A stretch of DNA of 64,000 nt, taken from contig NC_081154.1 of assembly GCF_958295425.1 (NCBI RefSeq), positions 2,610,890-2,674,889 on the forward strand, given 5' to 3'. Below are positions 27,756 to 44,018 of the stretch, piece after piece. This DNA comes from Solea solea (lineage: Eukaryota; Chordata; Actinopteri; Pleuronectiformes; Soleidae). The notes below the pieces were generated by a model. It saw only the letters and a list, made by a program, of their open reading frames with translations. It was not told the origin of the DNA and ran no database searches. Both the position numbers and the translations under genes were made by a program. Every line of letters starts with the position of its first letter. The first letter of the stretch is position 1.

Positions 27756-30700
27756 GAATCCATTCCTGGCCTTTTATAAAGATGATCTTTCCAAGTAAAT
27801 AGCTCAGCAAAGTCCTCGCTGGTTTTGGTTGTGACTGAGAGTATGTGATAATGTTGTTGTTTCCCAGATTGCATCGGATGACGTGAATGTTATTGTGAAT
27901 TTGATTATATGAAACGGCTTCTAGTTGCTGGTGTTGGATGCCGTTGATACTGTCATCCATGTAATTTGTGTAAGGCATCATTGACACTAATGTTACACAC
28001 AGGAAGCTACTTTAAAAAAGGTGATTAACATCATTCTCATTGCCAGTGGTTTGCCTTTGGTGCCTTTTTCTTTACACAGACACACTGGAAGTGAAAAAAA
28101 ACAACTCCTCCATAGCTCTCAGTAATGACATTACCGTTGTTAATTTTTTGTGTCTTTTTCTTTGGTCCCTCTATAAAATGCCTCTTATCTCAAGTTATCT
28201 TCAAGGATAGTTCCAAATATTAATGCTAATTGCTATGCTAATGCCCGTAGATGATGCGTGCGTGGTTGTGTTGCATCTTACAATAAGGATCACCGGCAAA
28301 AGTAGAGCAGACGAAGAAGAGATTAGAGTGTTTGCCTGTTGGAGCTGAAGCTGGCAAACCTGTGTGCACTGCAGAGTCATTTGACCCAGGGGTGATTAAA
28401 CACATTCTCACAGGTAAAAGAAAAATATATATGTTTAATCCCCTGATTTTTCTTTTTTTTTTTGACCAGAGGGAATGCGGTACAACACACCAGACTAGAC
28501 TATAAGCCACATTGCGACGAGCTTTCTCCCATTCCCCTTGGTGGAATCAGCCTACTGTACCAAATCTTTTTCTGTTCTGCTCTAATTGTTTTAGCTGGCT
28601 CTTCCCCGTGAGACAAAGACTGTCTAATGACAGTACTTAAAAAAAAAAAAATAGGGGAATACCCAGCGGTTGTGATAGAATCAGGATCAAACCCAAGACC
28701 TTTGGGAGTAGTGATGTGATATCACAGCACTTGTCCCCGGATTATGTTTCGATTTAGGTTTGTTTGCGGCTGCACAATATTAGGAAATCATGTGATATCC
28801 TTAGATATAGATTTTAAATAAGTAAATAAATCATAATTTATACAGGAAGTGGTTATAGCCAAAGCCAGTGGCTCTTATTTTGAAGGCCGGGAGAAAGAAA
28901 GTGATGATGGGTAAGAGAATTTAAGTCCAGCCTCTTTTTAGCTTTACAGTAGAGATGCTCATAACCACTCGGTTACAGCATGAGTACTTAATTGTCATGT
29001 ATAATAAAGTTTGTTTTTACGGACACAGCTGTGCTGCGGCAGAGGCTGTGTTACTCGGTTCATGGTGGACGAGCTAAGCCTTCACATACACTGATAATTC
29101 GGCCTGGTTTTGAGAATCATTGAACTCATCGTTTACTTTAACTTTTAGTTAACTTTCATTCCACTCCGTGTGTTTGTGCGAGATACAGAACTGGACAGGA
29201 AGTAAGACGAGGGAATGATGGAGAAGCATAAAGTAAAAACATACACTGATAGTGAAGTGTTTTGGAGGAAATGCTGTGAGTCTATGATTCTCATCCTCTA
29301 CCTCTTTTTTGCTTTTCAGGATGAAACTGGTGCCTATCTCATAGACAGAGACCCGACGTATTTTGGGCCAGTGCTCAACTACTTGAGGCATGGCAAACTG
29401 GTGCTCAACAGGGACTTGGCAGAGGAAGGTAACATCTAAAAATACACTCGGTAAAACACATTAAATGCATGGCAATTACACTTTTCATCTGCTAATTGAT
29501 GGCAACAAGAAATGCTTTGAAATCTATTCTACGGCGATGACGTTCCACTTGAACTGCCTACATGCCCAAAAATATTTTAGTTTTGCAAGAACACACGGTA
29601 AAAATAATTTGGTATATCACGATACATAGATTAGACTAGACTAGATACAGCTAGTGCTGGGGCAGTATACCAGTTCATACCAGTTAATACCAGTATTAGG
29701 ATTTTTTTTTTTAATTATATAAATATCCACATACTGCAAGTCTGGTATTTGAAAAGGGAAAGTGGCACAGCATCACACATTTTCACTGCTGCATCACACA
29801 TGCTAAAGGCCTAGCTGAGGTAACTGTGGTAGTAATAGCAACAAGTAATGGACTCCACCACCTTAACAGAGAACATGTCTTTAGAGTACAGAGAATGTAC
29901 TATATACAGTTACGTTCATACACACTGAACTGGGCCTCTCTCTCTCTGCAGCACTCACTCATGTGCATGCATTTACAGCCTCTAAGAAGAAGTAGTAGTA
30001 GTAACATCTGGATGTGCCTGTCTTAAAAGCTTAATTGTTTATTTGTCGCTGTGTTTATTTGTCACTGTGTTAAGGTGTGCTAGAAGAAGCCGAGTTCTAC
30101 AACATCACATCATTAATAAAACTCATCAAGGACAAGATCAGGGAACGCGACTGCAAAACATCACAGGTACATGACGTTGAGGTAACTCTAGATGCCTATC
30201 TGCAAATCTGTGTCGTTTGTGTACTCCTTTCTGTACTAATGTCTGTCATGTGGGTTGTCTATGTCCTCAGGTTCCGGTGAAACACGTGTACCGGGTGCTG
30301 CAGTGTCAGGAGGAGGAGCTGACACAGATGGTGTCCACCATGTCGGATGGCTGGAAGTTTGAACAGGTAAATCTCTCCTGCGATCTCGGTCACGGCAGCG
30401 ATCCTCCGTCCGTGTGCTCCTCTCACCCCGCTATGCTCACATTGACCCAGGCAGTCCAATCCTCTACTTTTGGAAATAGCTAAACAGCAAATCGCATCTT
30501 TCTTAAAAGTCTGCATACATGATCCGGGCATCCCTTCTGTGCTCTGATTGGTTGTTGCAGCTTGTCAGTATAGGTTACGGGCGGGCCCACCAGTCAGAGT
30601 TTCTGCTGATTGTGTCAAGGGAGGTGAAGGGAGAGGCGCCTGCTTTGCCAAACAACAGCGGAGAGGTGTGTCCCACAAATTTCTGCCCACTGGTCACTGC

Positions 30701-33700
30701 ATGGTCCCCGTGTCGTTCGTACACACCCCCGATGGCCATTGTTTGTCCCAAGTACACACGTAGCATTGTTTGTTTTGAGTTCATTTGTTTTGGTGTTCAT
30801 TTATACTGCTTGCTCACCAGTGAGGCTTAAAGAACCCCACACCTATATTTCGTTTGTTATATTTTTATTCACGCTGCACTCACCGTTTCTAAGCTTGTTA
30901 ATGGCTTCCCGTGTCCTGCTTTGATGTAGTGTTGGTTGTTGAGAGATGAAAATACATTTCATCTTTCAGACAGGTGAAACCATTTTTTCTCTGATAAACA
31001 AGATCTCACTAATCTCTAAAACAAGTAGGATGGGAAACTCCCAGTATCACTCCTTATGCAAAGCCCAGGAGAGTCATTTAAAAACATGAGCTTTAATGAC
31101 CTAAGTATTGACATTTTATTTCTTTAAATGAATACTTTATGGTGTAAGAATTTTGGGTGTTTGATAAGTGGGATCCCTGGAAGCTTGGAAGTTATTTGCT
31201 TCCCCCTTTTTTCTTTTTTTTTTGCCGTGTTGATTTTTAATGCGAGAGAAATCACTTAACAACAAGTCTCCAGCAGCAGTGGCTAATGAGGCAATGCATG
31301 TCTGAACATGCACACCTGGGTACTGAGGGTATACATGTAGCCTGCAGTATGTACACACTTAACATTCAGCAGTAAAAGCAGTTGTTCAGGAACAGGAACT
31401 AGTTTTCTTATTACACAGCGTGTGTACAGTTTGTTTATAAAGACCTGGGCGTTTTTTTACGCCTTTATTTGTCCTCTTGTGTCCTGTTTCCTTTTCATTT
31501 CATGCTGTGATGATTTTTCAAATGTATTCAAAGGTGTTATTTTTAGGATCATCTCACAGCAGTTCTATCTCCTCCTGTCTCACTTTACTCTGATGTTTGA
31601 TCGTTGATCAGCAGCTGTGATAGTGTGGTAGCTTTGTAGTACACCGCAAAAGACACTGGGAAAAACATCCGACTTGATACTTGATAAAAGAAAAAAAAGT
31701 GAATCAGTGAAATCCACTCGTCACCGTTGATTTCTAGCATGATTATTTCCTTTGGTCCTTTTCACTTGTTCTGTCAGTTACCACTGATCATGTTTTTCCT
31801 TCTACTGTGTCTTTGTTGTGCTTCTTTGTCTTTGATACTTTCACTCCCACAAAGTCACTCAGTAGCATTCATTCTAATAATAAAGCTAAACAAAATCTTC
31901 TTTCTGTTTCATTACTTTCTGCCCTTGCTTCAGGTCTGCAGGCCCTGAAAATACTGTTTGAACCACATTTTTATTCTAAAATACACTTGACAGTTGTGCA
32001 ATACAATGGCATAAATATCCATGTAATTCATCTGTTATTTTAACATAGCATTCTGGTTGTTTCCATGTAATTGTGTAACCATCAATTTAAGCTGATGTCA
32101 CTGCTAATTTAATCTAATTGTGGCAAAGAAAAGTTAAATTAAACATCCTTAAATACTGTTATTGGTCTATATAGGTTAAGAAATATACATAGCAGGAACC
32201 TGTAGACTCTCTGTGCCCCATGTTTTCATTATTTTTAATGCATCTGACCGGATACCTGTTACCACAGCAGCCCCACAGTGTTTTGCCTGTACCTCCATCA
32301 GTCTAAAGCTAACTGTCCCACCCCCCCATGTCTTCTGCTCTCGTGTCTGCAGCTGGTCAGCATAGGTTCCTCTTACAACTACGGAAACGAAGACCAAGCG
32401 GAGTTCCTGTGCGTGGTCTCCAAGGAGCTTCACAATCAATCGTACGGGACAAACAGTGAGCCCAGTGAGAAGGCTAAGGTAAGTACCTGGGAGTTTGGAA
32501 AGTGCGGTTAGAAAATCCAGCCACGGCAAATCATGTGTGAATGACGGCTTGTTGCTGGATGTTTTTAAAAAAAAATAAATAAATAAATCATTGCGTTTAT
32601 GAACCCAGGGAACTGAGAGCACCTCTAGTTTATTGATGAGAAACTTCTATGAAGTAGAACATTGTAAATATTTAGGGCTTCAGTTAAGAACTAGACTGCT
32701 GTTCTTAAAAGTGATGGAAAAAAGTAAGTAAATATCCTTTTTTTTTTTTTGGTGATGTTCAGATTTAGCTATGAAAGAGTCACATAAGTGAATTGACACA
32801 GCATTTAGACATCGTGTATGATTTTGACCTCAAATAAAAACTTCATTAAATCAGTGCACAGGGCATTAGGAGGGCTCAGGTTGATAGATTAGTGGAGAAA
32901 GGTCTTGTCATTTACTCAGGGGCTTCAGGAGTGATGCAGGAAAGGGACACCCTGAGGAATTCAACCTCCTATCAGCTCGTCCCCACGGGGGCCCCCGCTC
33001 CTTAAAAGGAAGCTACGCATGAAGGAGCACACAGCTAAAGCCATATTCACTCAGCTGTTTATTTTAATAGGAAGGTGAAACGCTACCAGGGCATCACTTA
33101 ACCGAGTGTAGAGACTTTGTTGTTACTGTTTCCAGGGTCACCGCACACAACCTTGGTCATTAAATAATGAACACCACTCGTTTTTACTCCACAAACAATT
33201 AAAATGTACATTTCGCTGTCCCTAATGCCTTGTAAACAGCCCATTTTATAGTTGCCTGATATGCAGATATTTATCACGAGTGAACAGAGTGTGTAGGAAT
33301 CGACATTCCATGTTCTACACTAGATGTTGATCCCTATTCTTTTCCTCTGTTCTCTGCTTCAACATTTCACTCCTCCCCGTTCATTTCCATTGTTTTACAT
33401 CGTGCCTTTCTTGCCTTCTTCTGTGCCCATCTGCATGCTGCATGTTGCTCAGAGCGAGGACGAGGACACGGATTATGAAATGAATGACTCTGATTAGGGT
33501 TTGAGCGTTTGTGACTCGCTGGTGAGCGCTCGACTGCTCGTAGCGCCGAGTTTGTCCCCCCCCTTCCCACAGTCTCCCCCCCCCAGGCATTTTTACCACA
33601 CTACCCAAATGAAAGTGACCAGAGTCCAGATGAGAAATCAGATGGTTCCTGTAAAGAGTGGTTAAATGCTTAAAAGCAAACAATGACATATTGTAACTTC

Positions 33701-34631
33701 CAGGAGGAAGTGACAACTACCCCCACGAGCTAACACACAATGATACATTGATATATGAAATGAAAGTGATTTACATAATTCAACCCTTGTGTTATTTTGA
33801 GTCGTGGTGGAGGATGACTCAATACTATGCATTAACCTGATCAGTTTCTGCTCATTATGACTTATCTTTACATGTTATATGAATTATTTACAAATGCCAT
33901 TGAAATTCCCCCTATTCATCTATCCCACCAAAATAACTTGAAATCACAATTACAACTGGCGTGATCAGTCTCTGCTTTTTGACCTTTGTTTGTCCTTCAT
34001 TCAATGACATTATAAATAAAGGGAGTTAGTGCAAAGTTAGTTCGATACCATAAAACATATTTAAGTTTGACACCCAGCCCTTAGATTTCCCAGTGTCAAG
34101 GCTTTACTACTTATGGCCCTTTTCCACTATGATCCCAGTTCAGCTCACCTCGGCACGGGTTATGTTGGTTTTCCACTAAGAAAAAAGTCTGAAGATCTTA
34201 AACTGATCTACAGTTCGGCTTGATTCTTGTGTCGGCTGCTCGTCCAGTGACGGCAGTCTGACCAATCAGTGAGAGGCAGTCTGGTGACTTAACACCAGTG
34301 CAGGTACTAAAAAAAGTGGAAATGCAACCTAACCGTGCTGTGGCGAGGCGAGGCAGTGGAAACGTGCCATTAGTGTCAGCTCACCCTAAATTTGCTCGGT
34401 TGTGTCTGTAGTTTCTAGCACACCTTTTATTTGCTTAACTCATGCTACCATTCTCCTTTTCACTTGTTTGTATTCAGTGTGTTTGATTGAACCAGGACGT
34501 AGATTAAATCCATATTATGTGCAATTTACAGAGAGAGACAGAGGGAGAGTGTCTGTGGAAGTTGTTGCAGTTTTGTTAATTTTGTCTTTTTGTCTCTGCA
34601 GATTCTTCAGGAAAGGGGTTCCCGGATGTGA
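22565..34631 (+). CDS. kctd5: BTB/POZ (KCTD) protein 5, canonical isoform
   Basis: Six exons join in phase: 22565-22786, 29320-29428, 30075-30166, 30271-30366, 32353-32478 and 34602-34631, giving 224 residues (human 234). KCTD5 is a pentameric BTB protein that acts as substrate adaptor for cullin-3 ubiquitin ligase and controls Gβγ turnover. The BTB domain reads [57 protein letters not shown] and EEAEFYNI. The C-terminal part reads [53 protein letters not shown] and ends ILQERGSRM, as in mammals. Intron 1 is 6.5 kb. Two additional exons (30561-30665 and 33453-33497) lie inside the gene and are listed separately. It follows pdpk1 on the same strand, as in human 16p13.3. Confidence 0.96.
23440..23733. 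mobile_element. hAT-like MITE in kctd5 intron 1
   Basis: Bounded by AGGGCTGCAAC at the left and GTTGCAACCCT at the right, which are imperfect inverted repeats. The interior (TTGATTA-rich ends, CTTAAATGTGAATAGTTTCT) resembles the common teleost hAT-type MITE also present at 45006-45262. I could not see a clear 8-bp target duplication. Confidence 0.65.
27722..27754. repeat. (TG)n microsatellite
   Basis: About 16 TG units in kctd5 intron 1. Confidence 0.9.
30561..30665 (+). CDS. kctd5: kctd5 duplicated alternative exon (exon 5a)
   Basis: A 105-nt, phase 0-0 exon with acceptor GGTTGTTGCAG and donor GTGTGT, 194 bp after exon 4. It translates to 35 residues beginning [20 protein letters not shown] and continuing [15 protein letters not shown]. 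This aligns with the canonical exon 5b ([20 protein letters not shown] and on): LVSIG, xEFLxxVS and the following E are shared, with 5a lacking about four residues after LVSIGY. The frame is intact and no stop is present, so it looks like a functional tandem exon duplication rather than a relic. Because both copies are phase 0-0, they could be used mutually exclusively or together. I know of no such exon in human KCTD5. Confidence 0.75.
33453..33497 (+). CDS. kctd5: kctd5 alternative acidic terminal exon (exon 6a)
   Basis: A pyrimidine-rich tract ending CATGTTGCTCAG precedes a phase-0 frame [14 protein letters not shown] then TAG. Exons 5a and 5b both end in phase 0, so splicing to this exon replaces the usual ILQERGSRM end with 14 residues, seven of them Asp or Glu. 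An AATAAA at 34015-34020 could end such a transcript. Supported by splice signal and phase only; transcripts would decide. Confidence 0.55.
   Translation, partial: SEDEDTDYEMNDSD
34114..34369 (+). mobile_element. Short Harbinger-like MITE with TTA target duplication
   Basis: A 256-bp element in the last kctd5 intron. Terminal inverted repeats TGGCCCTTTTCCACT and AGTGGAAACGTGCCA match at 13 of 15 positions and are flanked by TTA on both sides (34111-34113 and 34370-34372), the 3-bp TWA duplication typical of PIF/Harbinger. No coding capacity. It is an internally deleted relative of the element at 2221-2816. Confidence 0.8.
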
Positions 34632-37600
34632 GGAGGACTTAGTATTATGAGCTCCAGGTGTTATGATGCAAACATATCATCTTTGTGGAAGAACATTGGG
34701 CACAATGGAGATTTAAAGGGGGGTGGGGTGAGGGGGGGGTGTACATTTATTTAGTTTTCCCTCTCGTCTTTATTTTTATTTCTTGATGTAAATAAGTCTG
34801 TTTACTGACTATTTGTGCCTGTACACTTAAACTGGACCTTTATAAATTAGCGGAAAGTTATTGTGTGTTTTTTCTTTTTTTTTAGAATTGAAAGTAAGGA
34901 ACTGCAGTCTACAAATGTTTTATGCTATAAAAATATGGCCGTCATCATAAAAGGCCAACGATTACTCAGGGTGAGCTACTGAATTCATTATATCCTCCAA
35001 CTCGAGGGATTGGGAGAGGGATCAGTATGGTTTTTATAACTCAAAGTATCAACTCACAATCATTGTTTAAAGATGTTAAGAAGGGAATTGTGCATTGATT
35101 TAGTGCATGTTAAAGAGTTGGTCTATTAAATGTGAAATTCACCCTAAAAACTCATTTGATTTTCTCCTCTGAATATTGCAAACCTGAGTTTTGTGATCAT
35201 GAGAATCCCAACTATACATCACACATGTTGCTGAGGTGGCATTTTTTTACTTGGACAATAAATTACATTTTCAGTAACATGAAAAATGTCACTGTGATTT
35301 GACCGTGTAGGATCGGGGGCGTTTATCTCTTACAAGGCCTTTATTGGTGATGAGGAAATATTCATATCCTAATTTCATATTAACTAAATAAGCTAACGTG
35401 TCACAATGGGGAAAAACAAAAGTTTTTTCACTTGGTTTCTTGGCATTTCTTGGCTCATGGCACCGTATCCTCTGTTTTAACATAATTATCCACTGATGTG
35501 GTGTTTGTGTGCAGTGAGACTGTGTAATTATTGCATTTTCAGGAAGTACACTTTTTATTTTAGTATTAGAGTTGAGGGTTTTTCCTCACTAAGATATTTC
35601 AAATATTTCTGCAGTAAAATTTAGAATTTTCAGTTGTTTGGACCTTTTTTTTGTTCACATTTAAGCTTTTAGTTCGAGATAAATTTAAGATTAACTGCCA
35701 AAAATCATCTAAGGTGTTTCAAATATGATTTTTTTTTTTCTTTTTGTAAAACATCAGTGTCCATTTACTGTCTGAAAAACATCCTCCAGGACAAAATTGT
35801 CTCCTTCCCCTCCCCCCCTCTGAATTTTCCTTAACTAGTTTATTTTGTATGATTGAGGGAATAAGTATCTTTCCTTTCTTTATCTTATTCTTTTTTAAAA
35901 GAAGTATTTGATGTGTTAGGACTGGAATTGTTTTGAAGGCTGTGGTGAAGGATTTTTGTGTTCATATCCAGAGGATTTTTATTTTGATGTAAATAATCCC
36001 AAATTCAATAGTAATATTTAACTCTTAAAGAAACTGCACGTTTTGTACACTGTATAGAAAAACACGACTTCAAAGTGAAGTTGTTTATACTGGATCTTTA
36101 AAAAAAAAAAATAAGAATAAGAATCTTGATAATGTTAACTTCTGTTTTTGCATTGTTTGTACAGGACTATATAGAGATTTCCAAGTTAGGGTTAAAATAG
36201 CCGATGCTGACTCTGGTGTCTTTCACTGAGAACATCCCCTGGAACATGTTTTGATAACCAATAACAAAGCTATACTTGGCTGGCTATGAAGTTGACTGTT
36301 ACATTTAAAAAACAAAACAAAAAACATGTATTTTTTGTTTCCTGCAGTGTGAAAGATGAGCATTTTTGTTGTGTAGATTTCGTACACAGCATAACATGCA
36401 CTGCAGTGGGAAAACAACACTGTGCACATTGCTTACAGCCTGTAATGTTATAAATGTAAATAACAGCATTTTAGACAACACTTTTTTTTTTTTTTTTTTT
36501 AAATAGAAAGTTGTTTTTCAGGTTTGATGTGTGGTTTTTTTGATAGGTTGGATATTTCACTCACAAATAATGATTTTTTTTTTTTTTTAGTGTTGCCTTG
36601 TTTTCCCCCTCAATGACCAAAATCCAATGTCTTATGTGTATTGCACACATTGATCTTAGTGTCAGGGACGAGTAAACTTTTCTTAATGCTGGCACACTTT
36701 GTACATATTTAACACACACAAACCTCCATTTACTCAAATATACACTTGACTAATACAATTTTTATATTGTCGGGGGAAACCAGTATGGATGCATGTTTTT
36801 GATATAGACACACACCACACACGCACACAAGGGCTTTTTAAAAGTGCATAATTTGAGAAGAGTTTAAATCAAAGTAGACTGGATTTCCTGCCAGAGATAG
36901 GCTATGTTTACATTTGCTATAGTATTCTGAAGCCTTTCAATTCTATACGGTCTTGCACTCCCTCACACACACACACGTTAACATGTGTCTGACTTGTGAC
37001 TCCACTGATTTTCACAGACATTATAAGATATTATAAGATGCATCCATTTCTGACAGTTTACGCCTCCAGTGGCAGATTTGCTTACTTTTTTTAATAGGAT
37101 GAAACTAGGCGTTAAGGTCTTGACATATTTTCTGCTATGAGATTTGAAGCATTTTGTGTTTAACTTTGGTTGTTTTTAGTTGTATCCTTGGTTGATTATA
37201 CTTTAGTTCTGATGTGTTAAGCCCTTAGTAAACAGGTTGTCCGTACGAGCATTTGGAAAACGGCAATCATTTCATGGAATGGACAAACTTATCACTTGTG
37301 TAGCCTAATACTTTTTAAGTGCCCAGTTTGTTTTGCATTCAAGTTATTATCCACCGAGCACTGTAAATGCATGATGGAAAGACGATCACACTTGTAATCA
37401 GAGGGAATGAATGAATGTCATTTTTCCTCAATCTTAACAGTTGCATCGAGAGAAGAAAAAAAAGAAATAAGGTCCTCATATCACTATGTAGATCACTACT
37501 GTATGATCTTATGCAATGTTCTAAAATGTACAAACTAACCATGAGGTTAAGGGGATAGATCTATATGGTCTTACATAAAGTAAACACAATAAAGATGTTG
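34632..37600 (+). other. kctd5: kctd5 3' UTR
   Basis: Roughly 3 kb of AT-rich sequence with many T-runs follows the canonical stop and reaches an AATAAA at 37588-37593, the first well-placed signal I see near a downstream GT-rich stretch. No open frame of note. The extent is inferred. Confidence 0.5.
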
Positions 37601-38500
37601 TCATTCATTTGTGTCTGTTTTATTTATTCAGTTTGTATTGATGTTTATTGGTAGTTGGCATCTGTGACGTTGCTTTACTGATTTATCTGAAGCATCAAAC
37701 GATATAATCGTATTTTTCAATTATCTGTACATCACATAAGACTAATAAGAGTCGTGACAGTTGATTTCTTCTTTTTTTTTGTCAAATTGTGACCTCTTGC
37801 GTCAGTTTGTCAAAACTCGTTGCTTTGGAATAGTTGCCTTTAAAATGCCTGTTCAAATGTTCACTATTTTTTAAGATAAATATAGTTTATTTTTGAAACT
37901 GAAAAACGAAACATAAGTCAAACATGTATATCGTGGGCAAACTTCACATTTCAGGATAATTGGTTCTCTGGTAATTTTGCTCAAAAGGTTATTCGAGTCG
38001 AATGTAGTCGTTTGGGTTAACGGTCCTTAGTTTGGACAAAGATCTTCTCAAAGACGAGATGGAAATCCGTCTGCACTTGCTCGATGGCACTTGGACTCCG
38101 CGATGAATGAACTCAATGCTTTGGCTCGTGCTGCTGTCATGGTGTAAACAAACGAACAGACAATAATCCAAATAATAAACACGATTTGCTGGCATTTTAT
38201 TTCCAGCAGTGACTGTTGCTTTTTTAATATCTTGACGGGGGGAGTTTGTTTGCCTCGTACGCACGCGCAGACCAACGACCACAAAGCAGCGATTTAAGGT
38301 GCCCTTTAGTTCGCTAGTCCCACCTGCCGCAGTCATATGTTCGTATGTAACAGACGCTAATAAACCAGCAACCAGAAGAAATCTTTCGATCGAATAATCA
38401 GCAATTTACAGAGATAAACCAATAACCCCAGAGCATAATAAGATCAGCACACAGTCCATTCTTCTAAGCAGTACTTAAACAAAGACGGAAGTAAATGACG
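37601..38500. other. Intergenic between kctd5 and ube2i
   Basis: Contains a 115-codon minus-strand frame (37989-38336) that I could not match to any family. The sequence turns CpG-richer from about 38220, approaching the ube2i promoter. No confident gene. Confidence 0.4.
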
Positions 38501-38539
38501 GATGACCATTTCGCTTCGTCGTTTCTGTATCTAGCTTGA

Positions 38540-38648
38540 GTCGGAGCGGTTGGTTTTTCAGGAGGGAAAGTTTATAAGGTTTACCGGGATTTGAGTGCGA
38601 TTAATTCATTTTGCTTAATTACCGGAGCCAGTGCAACCATACTGAAAG
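38540..38648 (+). other. ube2i: Probable non-coding first exon of ube2i
   Basis: A CpG-rich promoter-like region is followed by a segment ending CATACTGAAAG and a GTAGGA donor at 38649. The next acceptor (CTCTTTTTTTCAG) is at 40367, 13 nt before the ube2i ATG. Other vertebrate UBE2I genes also have non-coding 5' exons. The start coordinate is a guess. Confidence 0.4.
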
Positions 38649-40059
38649 GTAGGAGTGCACTTTGATGACGGCAAATGTTATTTTTATCGTGTATTGTGAA
38701 ATTTTACCCGCTCCAGTTTGCGCCATTTTCGCTAATGCACAAATGTGCGTCTCTTAGCGCTGGCGTTCTTTGTCTCTCTTCTTTAATGGGCTCTGGAGCG
38801 GTTTATTCCCGTACAATGTCCCGCGTCCCTGCTCGCCGACTCGCTTGGTATTATTGAGCGTTAGAAGAAGCGCAGCAATGACAGTTTCACATCCTAAAAC
38901 CGCGTTCAAATCAAACGCAGTTGCGCATTTTTGTGCTGCATCAGGCCGTGTCAGACTCTAACAGCGCCAGCGCCTGTTGGGGTTGGAGCACGATTCTGGC
39001 GCACATGACATAGCTTAGCAAGCTAACCGGCTAGCGTGCCGTCCTGTTGGCTTACATGCACAGTTTGTGGGTTTGCGCGTTGACATCAAGTTTGCACCAA
39101 AGCTCGACAACCACGACACGAATAAGATCGTAAGAATGTCGTTTCCTGGTCCTGTTTTACTTTGAAAACGCTGGGCAAGTACGTGAAGAGTACGCGCTTT
39201 TTGTAGACCTGTATCGCCTCTTGCTAACTTGACTAGCTCTCGTAGCACTCCAGACAGGTTCTGTTTCAGTGGCGTTTTAGTCCGAGTAACGGTAAGTTTG
39301 ATCGACACAAGTAAACAATCAGTCGTTGTGTTATTAAAAATAACGACAACAACGCTGTTTTAAAGTTGGTTCAGCATCTGCTGGTTTCTGCTCGTATCGT
39401 TTGTTACTCTTGTGACATTGTCGTTCTCATGGAGATCATTAAACTTTACAGTGAAGTTACAGTGTTAATTATTACAGCTAATGAACGCAGAGCTACTGAG
39501 GAAACCGCTGTGTTTGTCCAACTCAGTAAAACATGCTTCATAGCCAAACCACTCCTCAAGTGCAACGATATCACTTAACTATCACAACATCGAATGTCAA
39601 AGTGGGCTTTTCTTTGAGGTCATAAGACAACTGCAATTCTCTACTTGTACTGAAGTAAAAGTACTAGTATCTTCATGACATTTTACTTGACTACAAGTAA
39701 CATTACGGCCTTTAATCCACTCCAGTGAAAAATAGGTCATTTACAACTAAAATAAAAGTTAGTTGCATTGTTTTTGCATCACAAGGGTGACCCAGATGAC
39801 ATCACACCTATTTCAATCTAAACATACTATTCAAAATAAGTATATTAGTGATTATTTTATGGGAAAATGTCATGTTTTTCTACTTCACGAAGACAAAATA
39901 TTAAACGGAAACATTTCATACATCTGAGGTAAAACAGTCATCAGCAGTTAAGTGTTTTGTCTCACTGTGCATAAACATTGTTGATCTATAATATAGATAA
40001 TATATTGAACACGACATTGAAGAGGATTATATCATCATATGTATATTGTTTACAAATAA

Positions 40060-40270
40060 CACTAGAAGATCCCCAAATCTCAAAGTGATGTTCTCAAATG
40101 TCTTGTTTTGTCCACATACCAATATTATTCCACAAAGACACCAGGAAATAAATCACTTTTAGAGAGCTTGTTTTAATTTAAAAAAACACTCAAATCAATT
40201 AATAGTTTGTCAAAGCAGTTGGCGATTAATTTATCAATGGACTAATTACTCACTTGATCACAACAGGCCT
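40060..40270. repeat. Partial hAT-like MITE
   Basis: Contains TTCTCAAATGTCTTGTTTTG and GCAGTTGGCGATTAATTTAT, words of the teleost hAT-type MITE seen more completely at 45006-45262 and 23440-23733. The left end is missing. Confidence 0.55.
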
Positions 40271-40323
40271 GGATATTACATTTTATTGATCTGCAAGTGT
40301 TAACTTTTTGTGTTTATAAATGA

Positions 40324-44018
<3,695 letters not shown>

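Noticed and set aside
30519..30830. 103-codon frame overlapping kctd5 exon 5a
   Set aside because: Longer than the exon only because the intron frame happens to be open. The GTGTGT donor at 30666 and the alignment to exon 5b define a 35-codon exon.
37989..38336. 115-codon minus-strand frame (and an overlapping 78-codon one) upstream of ube2i
   Set aside because: No recognisable domain, no splice structure that I trust, and overlapping frames in all three phases in a CpG-rich promoter region. A short stretch in another frame (DFHLVFEKIFVQTKDR then stop) looks protein-like, but I found no acceptor to support it.
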